A DNA stretch of 64,000 nucleotides from contig JANQSH010000198.1 in NCBI GenBank assembly GCA_028284145.1, positions 62,001 to 126,000 on the forward strand. Reading direction: 5' to 3'. Positions 10,185 through 19,646 of the stretch are shown here, piece after piece. The notes under the pieces were generated by a model that saw only the letters and a list, made by a program, of their open reading frames with translations, searched no databases and was not told the origin of the DNA. The stretch's first letter is position 1, and every line of letters begins with the position of its first letter. A program made the translations under genes and the position numbers. This DNA is from Planctomycetaceae bacterium (lineage in GTDB: Bacteria; Planctomycetota; Planctomycetia; Planctomycetales; Planctomycetaceae).

Positions 10185-11369
10185 TCAGAACTCGTCTTCC
10201 GGTGAATCGGGATCAGGCCGATGTATTTCCGCAGGCTGATTTGGCACATAGCCATGCGGGAGAATCTGACCGGTCTGGCTGTAGGGTGAACCGATCGGTG
10301 GTTGTGACCCGGCCAGTCGCCGCGTGATGATGTCCTGCAGCACTTCAGGCGTCACCTTTTGTTGCTGGGGAATTAACACACCGCAAGAAAGACAGAACTG
10401 AAACGCCTGATCGACAGAGATGTCGATATCCACGACCTGGCTACGCGGCAGGCTGACCGTGAATCCGGTCATTGGCATGGGCGAAGTCGGCATCAACACG
10501 CTGATCATCGGCTCGCCCGTAGCCGCAGTCAGATCGAGCATACTGTCACTTGTCACAAATCCCAGTGACCAGATCCCCCGACGTGGATATTCCAACGCCA
10601 CAACACGATTGTAAGAAACTGTCCGCTCGGTGAAAAAGAAATCGGTCACCTGCTTGACGGACGAATAGACGTTGCTGACGAACGGAAGCTTGGACATGAA
10701 GACATTTTCGACCTTGTTGACGGCCCAACGTCCAACTCTGTTTGTCATCATCCCGCCGAGAAAATAAAGCAACACAATCGCAATGGCGACCGCCACAGCA
10801 CTCAAATTGAACAGGCTCTTGAAGTAACGGGTTGTCACCAGTTCCATATACAACCCAAGAGCCGTGGTCGGCATTTCCATTGGCCTCAGCCGCTGCGCGA
10901 CTTCCTCATAATCGCGGTAGGGAACGGCCTGCTCACCCATCGGGACATAGACATCGGCCAGTTTGATCCACGATTTGGGAAAGGTCCCGTTTTCCGGTCG
11001 TTCCCGGTCCGGTGCATCCTCGGGATGATCGCGCCATCTGATGAGTTGCGACTCCAGTTCCGGCGTCACGCGGTACGAATGGCCAATGTGATCAAGTGGA
11101 GGAATCCCCTTCATCTTCACGACTTTTTCCAACGGAACAGTTTCTTTCACAATCTGCGCAATCGTGAATCGGACTGCCGTACTGGTCGGATGAATGATGT
11201 AATCATGAATCACCTGAAAGATCCAGATCAGAATGACCAGGGTCAGAATTGGTGGCAGGCTGATGGCTAATCCACGCAGAACAAAGCGGGATGCGCGGGA
11301 TCTCGGTTTCGACAAAGTCGGGCTGGCTTCCGTTGTGGCTTCGTCTTTTTCTGGTTCCAGTTCGGACAT
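10185..11369 (-). CDS. DUF502 family membrane protein
   Basis: 394 residues. Two predicted membrane segments (about 30-55 and 187-207) are separated by an unusually long polar loop of about 130 residues. The region after the second segment (KLPFVSNVYSSVKQVTDFFF, GIWSLGFVTSD, PTSPMPMTGF) carries the DUF502/COG2928 signature. The C-terminus is proline-rich. The function of this widespread inner-membrane family is unknown. It is directly upstream of hemC. Its long loop between the membrane segments is not typical of the short bacterial members. Confidence 0.8.
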   Translation of the reverse strand: MSELEPEKDEATTEASPTLSKPRSRASRFVLRGLAISLPPILTLVILIWIFQVIHDYIIHPTSTAVRFTIAQIVKETVPLEKVVKMKGIPPLDHIGHSYRVTPELESQLIRWRDHPEDAPDRERPENGTFPKSWIKLADVYVPMGEQAVPYRDYEEVAQRLRPMEMPTTALGLYMELVTTRYFKSLFNLSAVAVAIAIVLLYFLGGMMTNRVGRWAVNKVENVFMSKLPFVSNVYSSVKQVTDFFFTERTVSYNRVVALEYPRRGIWSLGFVTSDSMLDLTAATGEPMISVLMPTSPMPMTGFTVSLPRSQVVDIDISVDQAFQFCLSCGVLIPQQQKVTPEVLQDIITRRLAGSQPPIGSPYSQTGQILPHGYVPNQPAEIHRPDPDSPEDEF

Positions 11370-11578
11370 TTACGGTCCTGTTCTCTGCTCGGAGTTTCGG
11401 GATTCGAGCGCGAAATGATCTTCTTCAAAGAATGAGATGGGAAATTGTAGCGACCCGACCGCAATTCGTGCAGGGCAACATGACATACAGAACTCTCGGG
11501 ATTTCCGATTTTCCGATCAAATCGGATGCGAATCGCCAGCAGGCGGGCGCGTCAATGTCGAGCAAATGGCAAATCGCC

Positions 11579-11679
11579 AGAGCGTGTTACGCTCTTTCGT
11601 GGCGCAATGGGCGCTGTTCGGGCTACATGAATCGGCTCCCACGAGTGAAATCCGTCACACGAAAAGGTGAACTGCTCTA
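11579..11679 (+). repeat. Dispersed structured element, copy 5
   Basis: 101 bp with palindrome GAGCGTGTTACGCTC (6-bp stem, 3-base loop) and 3' end GTGAACTGCTCTAA. The central hairpin is not conserved. The last bases (CTA, 11677-11679) are the stop codon of comF read on the minus strand. Confidence 0.87.
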
Positions 11680-12501
11680 ACGATGCCGATTCTGCTGACC
11701 GATTCCTCGAGCGATGACAGCCACAACCACATCAGCAGCGCCAGCCTGCAGCAACGCTTTTGAAACTTCGTTGGCTGTTGTACCGGTTGTCAGAATGTCG
11801 TCCGTCACCAGAATCCGGCCTCCTTTTATTCGATGATCGCTCACTGCGAAGAAGGCATTATTGAGATTTCGCCTTCGCTGCGAGGGTGGCAAACCCGATT
11901 GTGAAGGCGTTCTTTGCGTTTTGTGAACTGCGTGGCGGGCCAGAGGGATGCCCAGCTGGTGCGCGAAAACCGCTGCCATTACGTCGGCTGCATGATGCGT
12001 TTGCGAAAGGCGTTGCGTCCAATGGTGGGGTACGGAAACGACCGCATCAAAAGCGTTCTCCGTCAGGAATTCACTGTGTTTTTCCAGAAGTAACCCGCTC
12101 AAAGCAGCCGTCAAATCACGACCGCGTGGCTCCTTGGCAGATTGGCAAACCACCTGCATCCAACCTTGATAAATCCCCAGAGGCAGGACGGTTCGAAAGC
12201 GGAAGCAATCGCGCTGGCAAAGCTGACAGCCCTGCGTCGCATCGACATTCGGACCAACTGGCCCACCACAACGCTGGCAGTGCTGGTCGATCAGCGGTTC
12301 CAGTCGCGCACAACATGCATCGCAAAGAGCTGCAGGACAGTTGGCCGGGAAACCTGCTGCCAATGCCTGCTGGCAGAGCGGACAGCGGAGCGGAAACGCA
12401 AATTCCAACACCCCTTGCAACGAATTCCGTGCCCAGCGCAACCACTGGGGAATACGCACTGAGTGAGGGTCAGCAAACGATTGTTCGACATTCGACGGCA
12501 T
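11677..12501 (-). CDS. comF: ComF family phosphoribosyltransferase-like protein
   Basis: 274 residues. The N-terminal zinc-ribbon region is cysteine-rich (C40-x2-C43, C60-x2-C63, C75-x2-C78, C92-x2-C95). It is followed by a phosphoribosyltransferase domain with the PRPP-binding loop VTDDILTTGTT at about 232-242. Homologues (ComF/GntX) act in DNA uptake or replication restart in other bacteria; the role here is unknown. Both gene ends touch repeats: copy 6 begins 14 bp upstream of the ATG, so no normal ribosome site is seen, and the TAG stop lies inside copy 5. The C-terminal residues QQNRHR may therefore derive partly from the insertion boundary. Confidence 0.88.
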   Translation of the reverse strand: MPSNVEQSFADPHSVRIPQWLRWARNSLQGVLEFAFPLRCPLCQQALAAGFPANCPAALCDACCARLEPLIDQHCQRCGGPVGPNVDATQGCQLCQRDCFRFRTVLPLGIYQGWMQVVCQSAKEPRGRDLTAALSGLLLEKHSEFLTENAFDAVVSVPHHWTQRLSQTHHAADVMAAVFAHQLGIPLARHAVHKTQRTPSQSGLPPSQRRRNLNNAFFAVSDHRIKGGRILVTDDILTTGTTANEVSKALLQAGAADVVVAVIARGIGQQNRHR

Positions 12502-12514
12502 CGTTCGGATGTTT

Positions 12515-12618
12515 CGAGCAGTTTACCTTCTGGTGTAACGTTTCTGGCTCGTGGGGACCGGGCTGTGTCTGCAGGCCTGACGACGCCCATCGCGGCACAG
12601 AAGAGCGTCATACGCTCT
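12515..12618 (-). repeat. Dispersed structured element, copy 6
   Basis: 104 bp, same orientation as comF, whose ATG is 14 bp away. The palindrome is GAGCGTATGACGCTC in element orientation. The central hairpin is weakened (CTG-CAGACA-CAG). Confidence 0.88.
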
Positions 12619-12805
12619 CGCGAATCGAAAACCAGCATCAAATCGCAACGATCCAGCCTATCATGGTACCACGTCGGATGCCACAGGCTTTGCCTGTAAA
12701 ATCGTCACAAAAAAGCGGAACGACGCAAACTGTCCGATGGTTGGTTCATCAGCAATCAAACGAAATACAAGGCAGGTTCGCGCTGAGCGGATGTTGGTTG
12801 TCGTA

Positions 12806-12944
12806 CTAAAAGCCGTTTACCTTCTGGTGTAACGTTTCTGGCTCGTGAGGAACTCTGCCAGCCGATGTGCTACGCACGGCGGTACCGCGTCGAGGTATCG
12901 ACGCGGCTGGAGTCATCGCGCCACAAAAGGGCGTAATACGCTCT
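12806..12944 (-). repeat. Dispersed structured element, copy 7, with expanded central structure
   Basis: 139 bp. Both ends and the CTGGCTCGTG block match the family, but the centre is replaced by a longer nested structure. An outer stem CCAGCCG/CGGCTGG encloses GTGC-TAC-GCAC, the palindrome GCGGTACCGC and the 8-bp hairpin CGCGTCGA-GGTA-TCGACGCG. It lies 187 bp from copy 6 in the same orientation, far from a start codon. Confidence 0.8.
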
Positions 12945-13272
12945 ATCAGGGACATAAGGTCAACTCACACGCATGGAACAATCCTGATTCATACATCGTC
13001 AGCTGGCAGTCTAAAGATAGAATGGACTCGACCGGAACCCAATCAGGCGTTACATTTTAAGGCGATCGTCGTTACCAGATGTGAGTCGCGAACGTACAAA
13101 CATTCTCGGGACGTTACTCTGCGGCTCCTCCCAGTCGGAGTACCCCTCCGGACCAATTGGCGGCCCCACCACCAATGTCTGAGTTTGGCGATCTTCCTCC
13201 CCACAAGCGCCGATGCTCGTACGCTTGCCGAGATGAAAGAAGATCGTCTATCAGCTTTTTCCTGAAGCATCC
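12945..13272. other. lepA upstream region, nothing recognised
   Basis: 328 bases between repeat copy 7 and lepA. It should hold the lepA promoter, but no convincing -35/-10 pair or hairpin was seen. Confidence 0.4.
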
Positions 13273-15075
13273 ATGGAAACAAAATATATACGCAATTTTT
13301 CGATTGTCGCTCACATCGACCACGGCAAGAGCACGCTGGCAGATCAGCTGCTGCTCAGGACCGGTGCAATCACCGAACGTGAATTCAAGGAACAGATTCT
13401 CGACGATCTCGACATCGAGCGAGATCGAGGCATCACGGTCAAAGCCCGTACGGTCGCGATTCACTATGAGCATGAGGGGCAAACCTATGAGTTGAATCTG
13501 ATTGATACCCCCGGGCACGTCGATTTTCATTACGAGGTCTCGCGCAGCCTCGCCGCCTGTGAGGGGGCATTACTGTTGACCGATGCCTTTCAAGGGGTTC
13601 AGGCCCAGACGGTGGCGAACACATACGCCGCAGTCGAAGCCGATCTTGCGATCATTCCGGTGATCAATAAGATCGATCTTCCGGTCACTCGGATTGAAGA
13701 GGTCACAGACGAAATCGAGACGATTCTCGGCCTTGACACCGACAACGTTCTGCATATCAGCGCCAAACAGGGAACGGGTATCGACGATGTCTTCCGGGCG
13801 ATCATTGAAGAGATCCCCCCTCCGGCGGGGAAAAAGGAGTCACCGCTGCGGGCTTTGGTCTTCGACAGCAAATTTGATCCTTACAAGGGGGTCATTACTT
13901 ATGTCCGTATTGTTGAAGGAACGATTGCCAAAGGGCAGAAAATTAAATTCCTGCGAGAAGGAACCACGCACGAAGTTATCGAGATCGGCCAGTTCAGCCC
14001 CGATATGAAACCGGTAACCCAGTTGGGGCCGGGACAGGTTGGCTATGTGCTGACCGGCATCAAAGAACTCGGAGCCGTACATGTCGGTGATACTGTCGCC
14101 AACCCCGTACAATTGCCCGAGGCACCACTGCCTGGGTATCAGGTACCTCAACAAATGGTCTTTTGCGGCATGTATCCCATCGACGCAACCGATTTCGAGA
14201 AATTGCGAGAAGAATTGCAGAAGTTGAGTCTGAACGATTCCAGTTTTTCATTCGTCGCGGAAACCAGTGAGGCTCTTGGTTTTGGATTTCGCTGCGGTTT
14301 TCTCGGCATGTTACACATGGAAATTGTGCAGCAGCGGCTGGAACGGGAACAGGACATCGATCTGATCCAGACCGCCCCGAACGTCACGTATGAGATTCTG
14401 ACCAACCACGGGGAGATTCTCCCGATCGACAATCCACAGATGGTTCCCGACGCCGGGCAGATTCAGGAATTTCGCGAACCAATCGCCCGTGTTACGATGA
14501 TTGTCCCGGCGGAGAACATCGGCACGATCATGCAGTTGTGTGAAGATCGCCGCGGAACATACAAGAGTACCGAATATCTGGGGCCGAATCGCGCACAGAT
14601 CATCTACGAATTGCCTTTGGCGGAAATCGTGTATGACATGCACGACAAACTGAAAAGCGCGACCCGCGGCTACGGCACGATGGACTACGATGTGATTGGA
14701 TTCCAACCGGCGGATCTCGTCAAACTTGACATTCTTGTTAAGGGTGTGAAAGTCGATGCACTTTCGACAATCGTACATCGGGATTCCGCTGAACGACGGG
14801 GCCGCTCGCTGGTCAAACGTTTGAAAACCGAAATCAACAAACACATGTTTGAAGTTCCTCTGCAAGCGGCAATTGGTGCACGAGTCATCGCCCGGGAAAC
14901 CATATCCGCCTTGCGAAAGAATGTGACAGCCAAGTGTTATGGTGGCGACATCACCCGCAAACGAAAACTGTGGGCCAAACAACGCGAGGGAAAAAAGCGG
15001 ATGAAACAGTTCGGACAGGTGGAAATCCCGCAGAAGGCGTTTCTCTCTGTTCTGGAAGCGGGTAAGGACGATTGA
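13273..15075 (+). CDS. lepA: Elongation factor 4 (back-translocating GTPase LepA)
   Basis: Ribosome-associated translational GTPase. 600 residues, the family length. G1 is AHIDHGKST at 13-21, G3 DTPGH at 78-82, and NKIDLP follows. EF-G-like domains II, III and V are present (for example GFRCGFLGMLHMEI). The C-terminal LepA-specific domain contains KCYGGDITRKRKLWAKQREG and ends KKRMKQFGQVEIPQKAF. ATG at 13273 begins the canonical N-terminus; the ribosome site is weak. In E. coli lepA and lepB form an operon, and here lepA is likewise followed by lepB genes, although a repeat copy and 280 bp separate them. Confidence 0.97.
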   Translation: METKYIRNFSIVAHIDHGKSTLADQLLLRTGAITEREFKEQILDDLDIERDRGITVKARTVAIHYEHEGQTYELNLIDTPGHVDFHYEVSRSLAACEGALLLTDAFQGVQAQTVANTYAAVEADLAIIPVINKIDLPVTRIEEVTDEIETILGLDTDNVLHISAKQGTGIDDVFRAIIEEIPPPAGKKESPLRALVFDSKFDPYKGVITYVRIVEGTIAKGQKIKFLREGTTHEVIEIGQFSPDMKPVTQLGPGQVGYVLTGIKELGAVHVGDTVANPVQLPEAPLPGYQVPQQMVFCGMYPIDATDFEKLREELQKLSLNDSSFSFVAETSEALGFGFRCGFLGMLHMEIVQQRLEREQDIDLIQTAPNVTYEILTNHGEILPIDNPQMVPDAGQIQEFREPIARVTMIVPAENIGTIMQLCEDRRGTYKSTEYLGPNRAQIIYELPLAEIVYDMHDKLKSATRGYGTMDYDVIGFQPADLVKLDILVKGVKVDALSTIVHRDSAERRGRSLVKRLKTEINKHMFEVPLQAAIGARVIARETISALRKNVTAKCYGGDITRKRKLWAKQREGKKRMKQFGQVEIPQKAFLSVLEAGKDD

Positions 15076-15129
15076 CGTAAGGCCTTTTCCACGCGTGGTT
15101 ATATCGGACGTGGCGGTGCGGGTCGAATC

Positions 15130-15230
15130 TGGAGCAGTTTTCCTTCTGGTATGAAGTCTCTGGCTCGTGGAGGCATGTGTTTGCAGGCCTGTTGGCGTCC
15201 ATCGCGGCACAGAAGAGCATAATATGCTCC
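15130..15230 (-). repeat. Dispersed structured element, copy 8
   Basis: 101 bp between lepA and the first lepB. In element orientation the 5' palindrome is GAGCATATTATGCTC. Compared with the consensus GAGCGTATTACGCTC, both arms have changed together, so the stem is kept. Confidence 0.88.
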
Positions 15231-15354
15231 AAATCTCGCATTTCTCGATTTCTGTCGCTGCGGTAGAATGGAACGTTGTGTAGCCCCCGAGTTCTGCCTT
15301 ATTTGCGGACCAAACTCTTTTCCGCTCAAACAGCGATGGTACGGAATGATTTGA

Positions 15355-17283
15355 GTGCATCACGAATCTGCGATCGACAATCAGCACGAATGGAATGCGA
15401 ACCCACCGGGGCAATTCCCGAATGGGAATGTCGCGCCCCACAGCGAATCGGAATCAGTACGGCTTTGGACGGATGATCCGCCGAAGCCCTCCTCTCGTTC
15501 CACTTCTTCCAAAGGCAGGCAACGTCGCGGTTCGGGCATGCGATCGATTGTCGAAGCAATGATTTGCATGGTGATTGCCGTCATTCTGTTTCGGGCGTTC
15601 GAGGTGGAAGGTTATCTGATTTCCACCGGGTCGATGGCTCCCAGTCTTTACGGTCACCATAAGCGTGTCACCTGCCCTTCCTGCGCATACACATACGCTT
15701 TTGGTATCGCCACCAACGAAGGTGGAAACCTCGCCGCTCAATCGGGGGATTCACAACCACCCGAGTCTGACAGGACGATGACCGAACGAGCGCAACCTCC
15801 CACAGTCAGTTCGTCGGCGCCACAACAGTTCAGTACCTGTCCAAATTGCGGTCAAAACCGAATCGATCTGGCGAATGTGCCCAAAAACCAGGGGGACCAA
15901 CTACTGGTCTACAAACATGCGTATCAGTACCACCCTCCCCGCCGCTGGGAGGTTGTTGTGTTCCGCAATCCAAACCGTCCGACACAAGCCTATGTTAAAC
16001 GCCTCGTTGGATTGCCGGGTGAAAACGTGCAAATCAAACAGGGCGACCTTTTCATCAATGGCCAGATTGTTCGTAAGGATCTCGAAACACAACGTGCGAT
16101 GCGGATCCTGGTATATGACCACGAGTATGAACCACGCTCGGATGAGGATTCCCGGGAAATCGCAGAGGACTGGCAATCACGCTGGTTCTCGGAGCAAAAC
16201 GACAACGGCTGGGAACGGGATGGGAGTGTTTTCCGCTTTCATTCCCGCGAATCGGATTTCCATTGGTTGAGTTACCGCCATTGGGTGCGGCAGGGTGGAC
16301 TGCATATCACGTCCGTTTCGCTACCGGAATGGCCGCGCGATTTCCAGATGGGCGACATGGTGTTCCTTCCCATCCGATATGATCCGGAAGAACAGATCCT
16401 GGCCTGCCGAGGTGTGCTCTCGTCAAAATGGGAGGACCGCCTGGTCGCGTCCAGCGATGACGAAACCTTTATCGCCCGCGTCCGCGAGTTGGCGAAAAAG
16501 TCACACAACGCACCTGTTACCGATTTCTACGGCTACAACCGAACTTATGGAGGCACGCCTGAAACCGTGCGGGACTTTTTCTGGTCTTCCCGCATCGCGC
16601 TGCGCGATGCCACCGGAGATTTGTTGACGCGCGAGTCCGACGAGCCTCGTAAGAAAACCCGCAAAGCGGCAATGTTCGTCATCGAAATGCCGGTTGGCAA
16701 GGTTCCCTGCCATCTGCTGTTCAACCTGACCGATCGCAAAGCGGAATTATACGTGAACCGGAAACCAGCTCCAGTGCTGACTCAGCCATTGCCGACCGTA
16801 GTGGGGCAATCGGAATTTGAATTTGAGATGTCGGTCATCGATCGTCAGGTGATTGTCGCGATCGATGGCAATCATCTGTTCGCACCATACGCCATTCGCG
16901 ATGCTTTGCAGTCTGGATCGATAAAAGATGGAGAACGCGATTTATCACCCGATCGTCCACCTGTCCGGTTGGGCGCCCAGGGTGTCGCCGCTCACGTGGC
17001 AAATTTGAAGCTGTATCGCGACGTCCACTATACCCGCGGCCAGAGTCGCAACGGCATCAATAGTCCGTTTTTACTCGGAGACAATGAGTTTTTCTTTCTC
17101 GGCGATAACAGCCCGGTTTCGCTCGACAGCCGAAGTTGGAAGGAAGGAGCCGTCGATCGCCACCTGCTGCTGGGGAAACCGCTGGTTGTACACCTCCCCT
17201 CCAAACCGGGGCGCCTTCGTCTGGGGGAGCGTTCCGCGTACATCCGCATTCCGGATTTTTCCCGAATTCGCTATATTCGTTGA
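15355..17283 (+). CDS. lepB: Giant type I signal peptidase, first of two
   Basis: Cleaves signal peptides of exported proteins at the membrane. 642 residues, two to three times the usual length. A hydrophilic N-terminus is followed by a membrane anchor (about 64-82). S93 in STGSMAPS is the catalytic serine and K215 in YVKRLVGLPGE the general base. Between them is a zinc-ribbon-like insert (C107-x2-C110, C162-x2-C165). Residues about 250-590 form an inserted beta-rich domain ending RLGAQGVAAHVANLKLYRDV, resembling a concanavalin-like sandwich. The last box, FFLGDNSPVSLDSRSW, is present. The GTG start is the first possible codon and is uncertain. Confidence 0.9.
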   Translation: MHHESAIDNQHEWNANPPGQFPNGNVAPHSESESVRLWTDDPPKPSSRSTSSKGRQRRGSGMRSIVEAMICMVIAVILFRAFEVEGYLISTGSMAPSLYGHHKRVTCPSCAYTYAFGIATNEGGNLAAQSGDSQPPESDRTMTERAQPPTVSSSAPQQFSTCPNCGQNRIDLANVPKNQGDQLLVYKHAYQYHPPRRWEVVVFRNPNRPTQAYVKRLVGLPGENVQIKQGDLFINGQIVRKDLETQRAMRILVYDHEYEPRSDEDSREIAEDWQSRWFSEQNDNGWERDGSVFRFHSRESDFHWLSYRHWVRQGGLHITSVSLPEWPRDFQMGDMVFLPIRYDPEEQILACRGVLSSKWEDRLVASSDDETFIARVRELAKKSHNAPVTDFYGYNRTYGGTPETVRDFFWSSRIALRDATGDLLTRESDEPRKKTRKAAMFVIEMPVGKVPCHLLFNLTDRKAELYVNRKPAPVLTQPLPTVVGQSEFEFEMSVIDRQVIVAIDGNHLFAPYAIRDALQSGSIKDGERDLSPDRPPVRLGAQGVAAHVANLKLYRDVHYTRGQSRNGINSPFLLGDNEFFFLGDNSPVSLDSRSWKEGAVDRHLLLGKPLVVHLPSKPGRLRLGERSAYIRIPDFSRIRYIR

Positions 17284-17288
17284 TCTTA

Positions 17289-17393
17289 AGAGCGTATTAC
17301 GCTCTCCTATGCCGCGATGACGTTGATTGGTGTGCAAACACAAGTTCCTGCGAACCAGAGATGTCAGTCACACCAGAAGATAAACTGCCCTGA
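17289..17393 (+). repeat. Dispersed structured element, copy 9
   Basis: 105 bp, starting 6 bases after the stop codon of the first lepB. The palindrome GAGCGTATTACGCTC is perfect. The centre forms a shifted hairpin (TGTG-CAAA-CACA). Confidence 0.87.
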
Positions 17394-17565
17394 CAGATCA
17401 CGAGGCACGATACTCCAGAATCCAGCCAGTTCACAATCCAACAGTCGGATTCGATGATGCATATGGAAATCCTGTATAAAGTGCCAGAGGTGATCGTCGT
17501 GTCATATCGCTGATTGCAAAGAACACACTCCCTCGAAACAATCCTCCTGACGAACCAGACGACAC

Positions 17566-19581
17566 ATGCCGAAACAAAAATCCTCATCCAGTCCCGATGG
17601 CCGCGACGATCAGAAATCGCCCCTCAGCGAAGGACGTCGAGCCCTTTCATCTCCCAAAACGACACGCGCCAAAACAGCACGTGCCAGGACTCCTCAATCA
17701 ACGAACGCCTCAAAAGGCGATCAAACTGGTGAAGGGAATAATGGAACGAAAAAGGCGAAACCCTCGGACGGATTGCGCGAAACGATGGATTCGATCGTGA
17801 TCGCTTTCGTGCTGGCGTTTTTATTCCGCACGTTTGAAGCCGAAGCGTTTGTCATTCCCACCGGATCGATGGCCCCTACGCTGTATGGTCGTCATAAAGA
17901 TGTCGATTGCGAGCAGTGCGGGTTTGAATTTGAAGTCGGTGCCAGCGACGAACTCGATCGGGACAATGGCTCTTACTACGGTCCAGGGCGACTCAACACG
18001 GCCTACTGCCCGAATTGCCGCTACGAAAACGAAGTGCGAAATCTGCCCGTCTACAAAGGCGATCGCATTCTGGTCAATAAGTTTCCATTTGAAATGAGCG
18101 ACCCGGAACGATTCGATGTAATCGTGTTCAAGTATCCCGAACAGCCCGGGACGAATTACATCAAACGGTTGATTGGTCTGCCAGGTGAATCGATCAAAAT
18201 TGAACGTGGCAATATTTACGCCCGAAAATCGGAAGAAGAGAAATGGAACATTCTGCGTAAACAAAACCCCGACAAACAACGGGCGTTACAAATTCCCGTA
18301 TACGACGACAATCACCCCCCTTTGGGGCTCTTGCAACATGGCTTCCCGGAACGATTCGCGGCCATGAATCGCACGGGCGAACGCAACAACGGACTGGCTG
18401 GTTGGACGAATGCGGACAATGGCTGGGAAGCTGATACGCAAAAACGCCGTTATGCAATTTCGGCCAGCAAAACGCAAGGCAAAAAAGCGGCCTGGTTGCG
18501 GTACCGACACATGATCCCTCGTGATGGCGATTGGGATACTGTCCTGCGGGGAACGCCAGAACTCTTGCTGGTCGAGCCGGTGAAACCGAGTCTGATCTCG
18601 GATTTTTGTGGCTACAACACCTACACCAACGCCTATAGTGCCGTTGCAGAATTTGGCTCCTTCTGGGTTGGGGATCTGACGGTTTCGTTCCAGGCGTACC
18701 TTGAAGACGTCACTGATCAATCACGGCTGTTGATTGACCTGAATGAGGGAGTGCGGAACTACCACTGCACGATCCAACCTTCAACCGGCATCGCGACACT
18801 CAGCTATTTCGACTCTTCTCTCAATCCGGATGATCCCGAAGAAGTGATTCTTGGATCGCAGGAAACCCCGATGAAATCGGGCGGCAATTATCAGGTCACA
18901 TTTGCCAATGTCGACAACCGCCTTTGCCTCTGGATCAACAATCGGCTGATCGATTTCGGAGAGGCTGCCGAGTACAAAGACACCGAATCAAAAGGTCCGA
19001 CCGATGGCGACCTCACTCCCATCGGCATTGGTACGCGTCACCTTTCTGCCGAAATCACAGACCTGCAGATCGACCGTGACATCTACTACCGCGCAGAGCA
19101 ATTGCCTGAATCTCGCGAGTACCACGGACATGACAACCCTGACCGAATTCCTGATGGCGGACAGGTCTTGCACGAACACCGCCGACAGGGAATGCTGAAT
19201 TCCAAACTGAGCGATCCGGCAAAATGGCGTGGGTCGTACGACTCCGATTCTCGTGTGGCGATTTTCCCGGCTCTGGCGGATGATGAGTACTTTGTGCTGG
19301 GGGACAATAGTCCTCGCAGCCAGGACAGCCGCATCTGGTCAAACCACAATCGCCGTGCACCACGACGTCATGCCGTACCACGTAGCGCACTGGTCGGCAA
19401 AGCCTTTTATATTTACTGGCCACATGGTGTTCCCTTTGGAAACGATGGGAAAGGTTTCCCGATTCTGTACCACAAAACGGTTGAGGGGCAGCACCCCACG
19501 GTCAACAACCAGCCGGATCCTTATCCAAGTTTTGTCCTGCCATTTTACCCGCAGGTCACAAGGATGCAGCGGATTCGGTAA
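17566..19581 (+). CDS. lepB: Giant type I signal peptidase, second of two
   Basis: 671 residues, the same architecture as its neighbour: a Ser/Lys-rich N-terminus, a membrane anchor (about 73-90), catalytic S101 in PTGSMAPT, and K200 in YIKRLIGLPGE. Paired cysteines (C115-x2-C118, C148-x2-C151) suggest a zinc ribbon. A long inserted beta-rich domain (about 260-515) ends IGIGTRHLSAEITDLQIDRD, and the final box is FVLGDNSPRSQDSRIW. All catalytic boxes are intact in both proteins, so both are probably active. ATG at 17566 is the only sensible start. It is followed 65 bp later by lptB. Confidence 0.92.
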   Translation: MPKQKSSSSPDGRDDQKSPLSEGRRALSSPKTTRAKTARARTPQSTNASKGDQTGEGNNGTKKAKPSDGLRETMDSIVIAFVLAFLFRTFEAEAFVIPTGSMAPTLYGRHKDVDCEQCGFEFEVGASDELDRDNGSYYGPGRLNTAYCPNCRYENEVRNLPVYKGDRILVNKFPFEMSDPERFDVIVFKYPEQPGTNYIKRLIGLPGESIKIERGNIYARKSEEEKWNILRKQNPDKQRALQIPVYDDNHPPLGLLQHGFPERFAAMNRTGERNNGLAGWTNADNGWEADTQKRRYAISASKTQGKKAAWLRYRHMIPRDGDWDTVLRGTPELLLVEPVKPSLISDFCGYNTYTNAYSAVAEFGSFWVGDLTVSFQAYLEDVTDQSRLLIDLNEGVRNYHCTIQPSTGIATLSYFDSSLNPDDPEEVILGSQETPMKSGGNYQVTFANVDNRLCLWINNRLIDFGEAAEYKDTESKGPTDGDLTPIGIGTRHLSAEITDLQIDRDIYYRAEQLPESREYHGHDNPDRIPDGGQVLHEHRRQGMLNSKLSDPAKWRGSYDSDSRVAIFPALADDEYFVLGDNSPRSQDSRIWSNHNRRAPRRHAVPRSALVGKAFYIYWPHGVPFGNDGKGFPILYHKTVEGQHPTVNNQPDPYPSFVLPFYPQVTRMQRIR

Positions 19582-19646
19582 TCAAAGACGAATAACAAGA
19601 GAAAGTCGAACGGAACCGACTGCTTTGATCATGGAGGATGGACAAC

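Noticed and set aside
15100-15140. tRNA-like GGTCGAATCT string
   Set aside because: No acceptor, D or anticodon stem can be built around it; it abuts repeat copy 8.
14311-15441. Open frame of about 376 codons on the minus strand
   Set aside because: Antisense to the 3' half of lepA and then crosses repeat copy 8; no domain seen.
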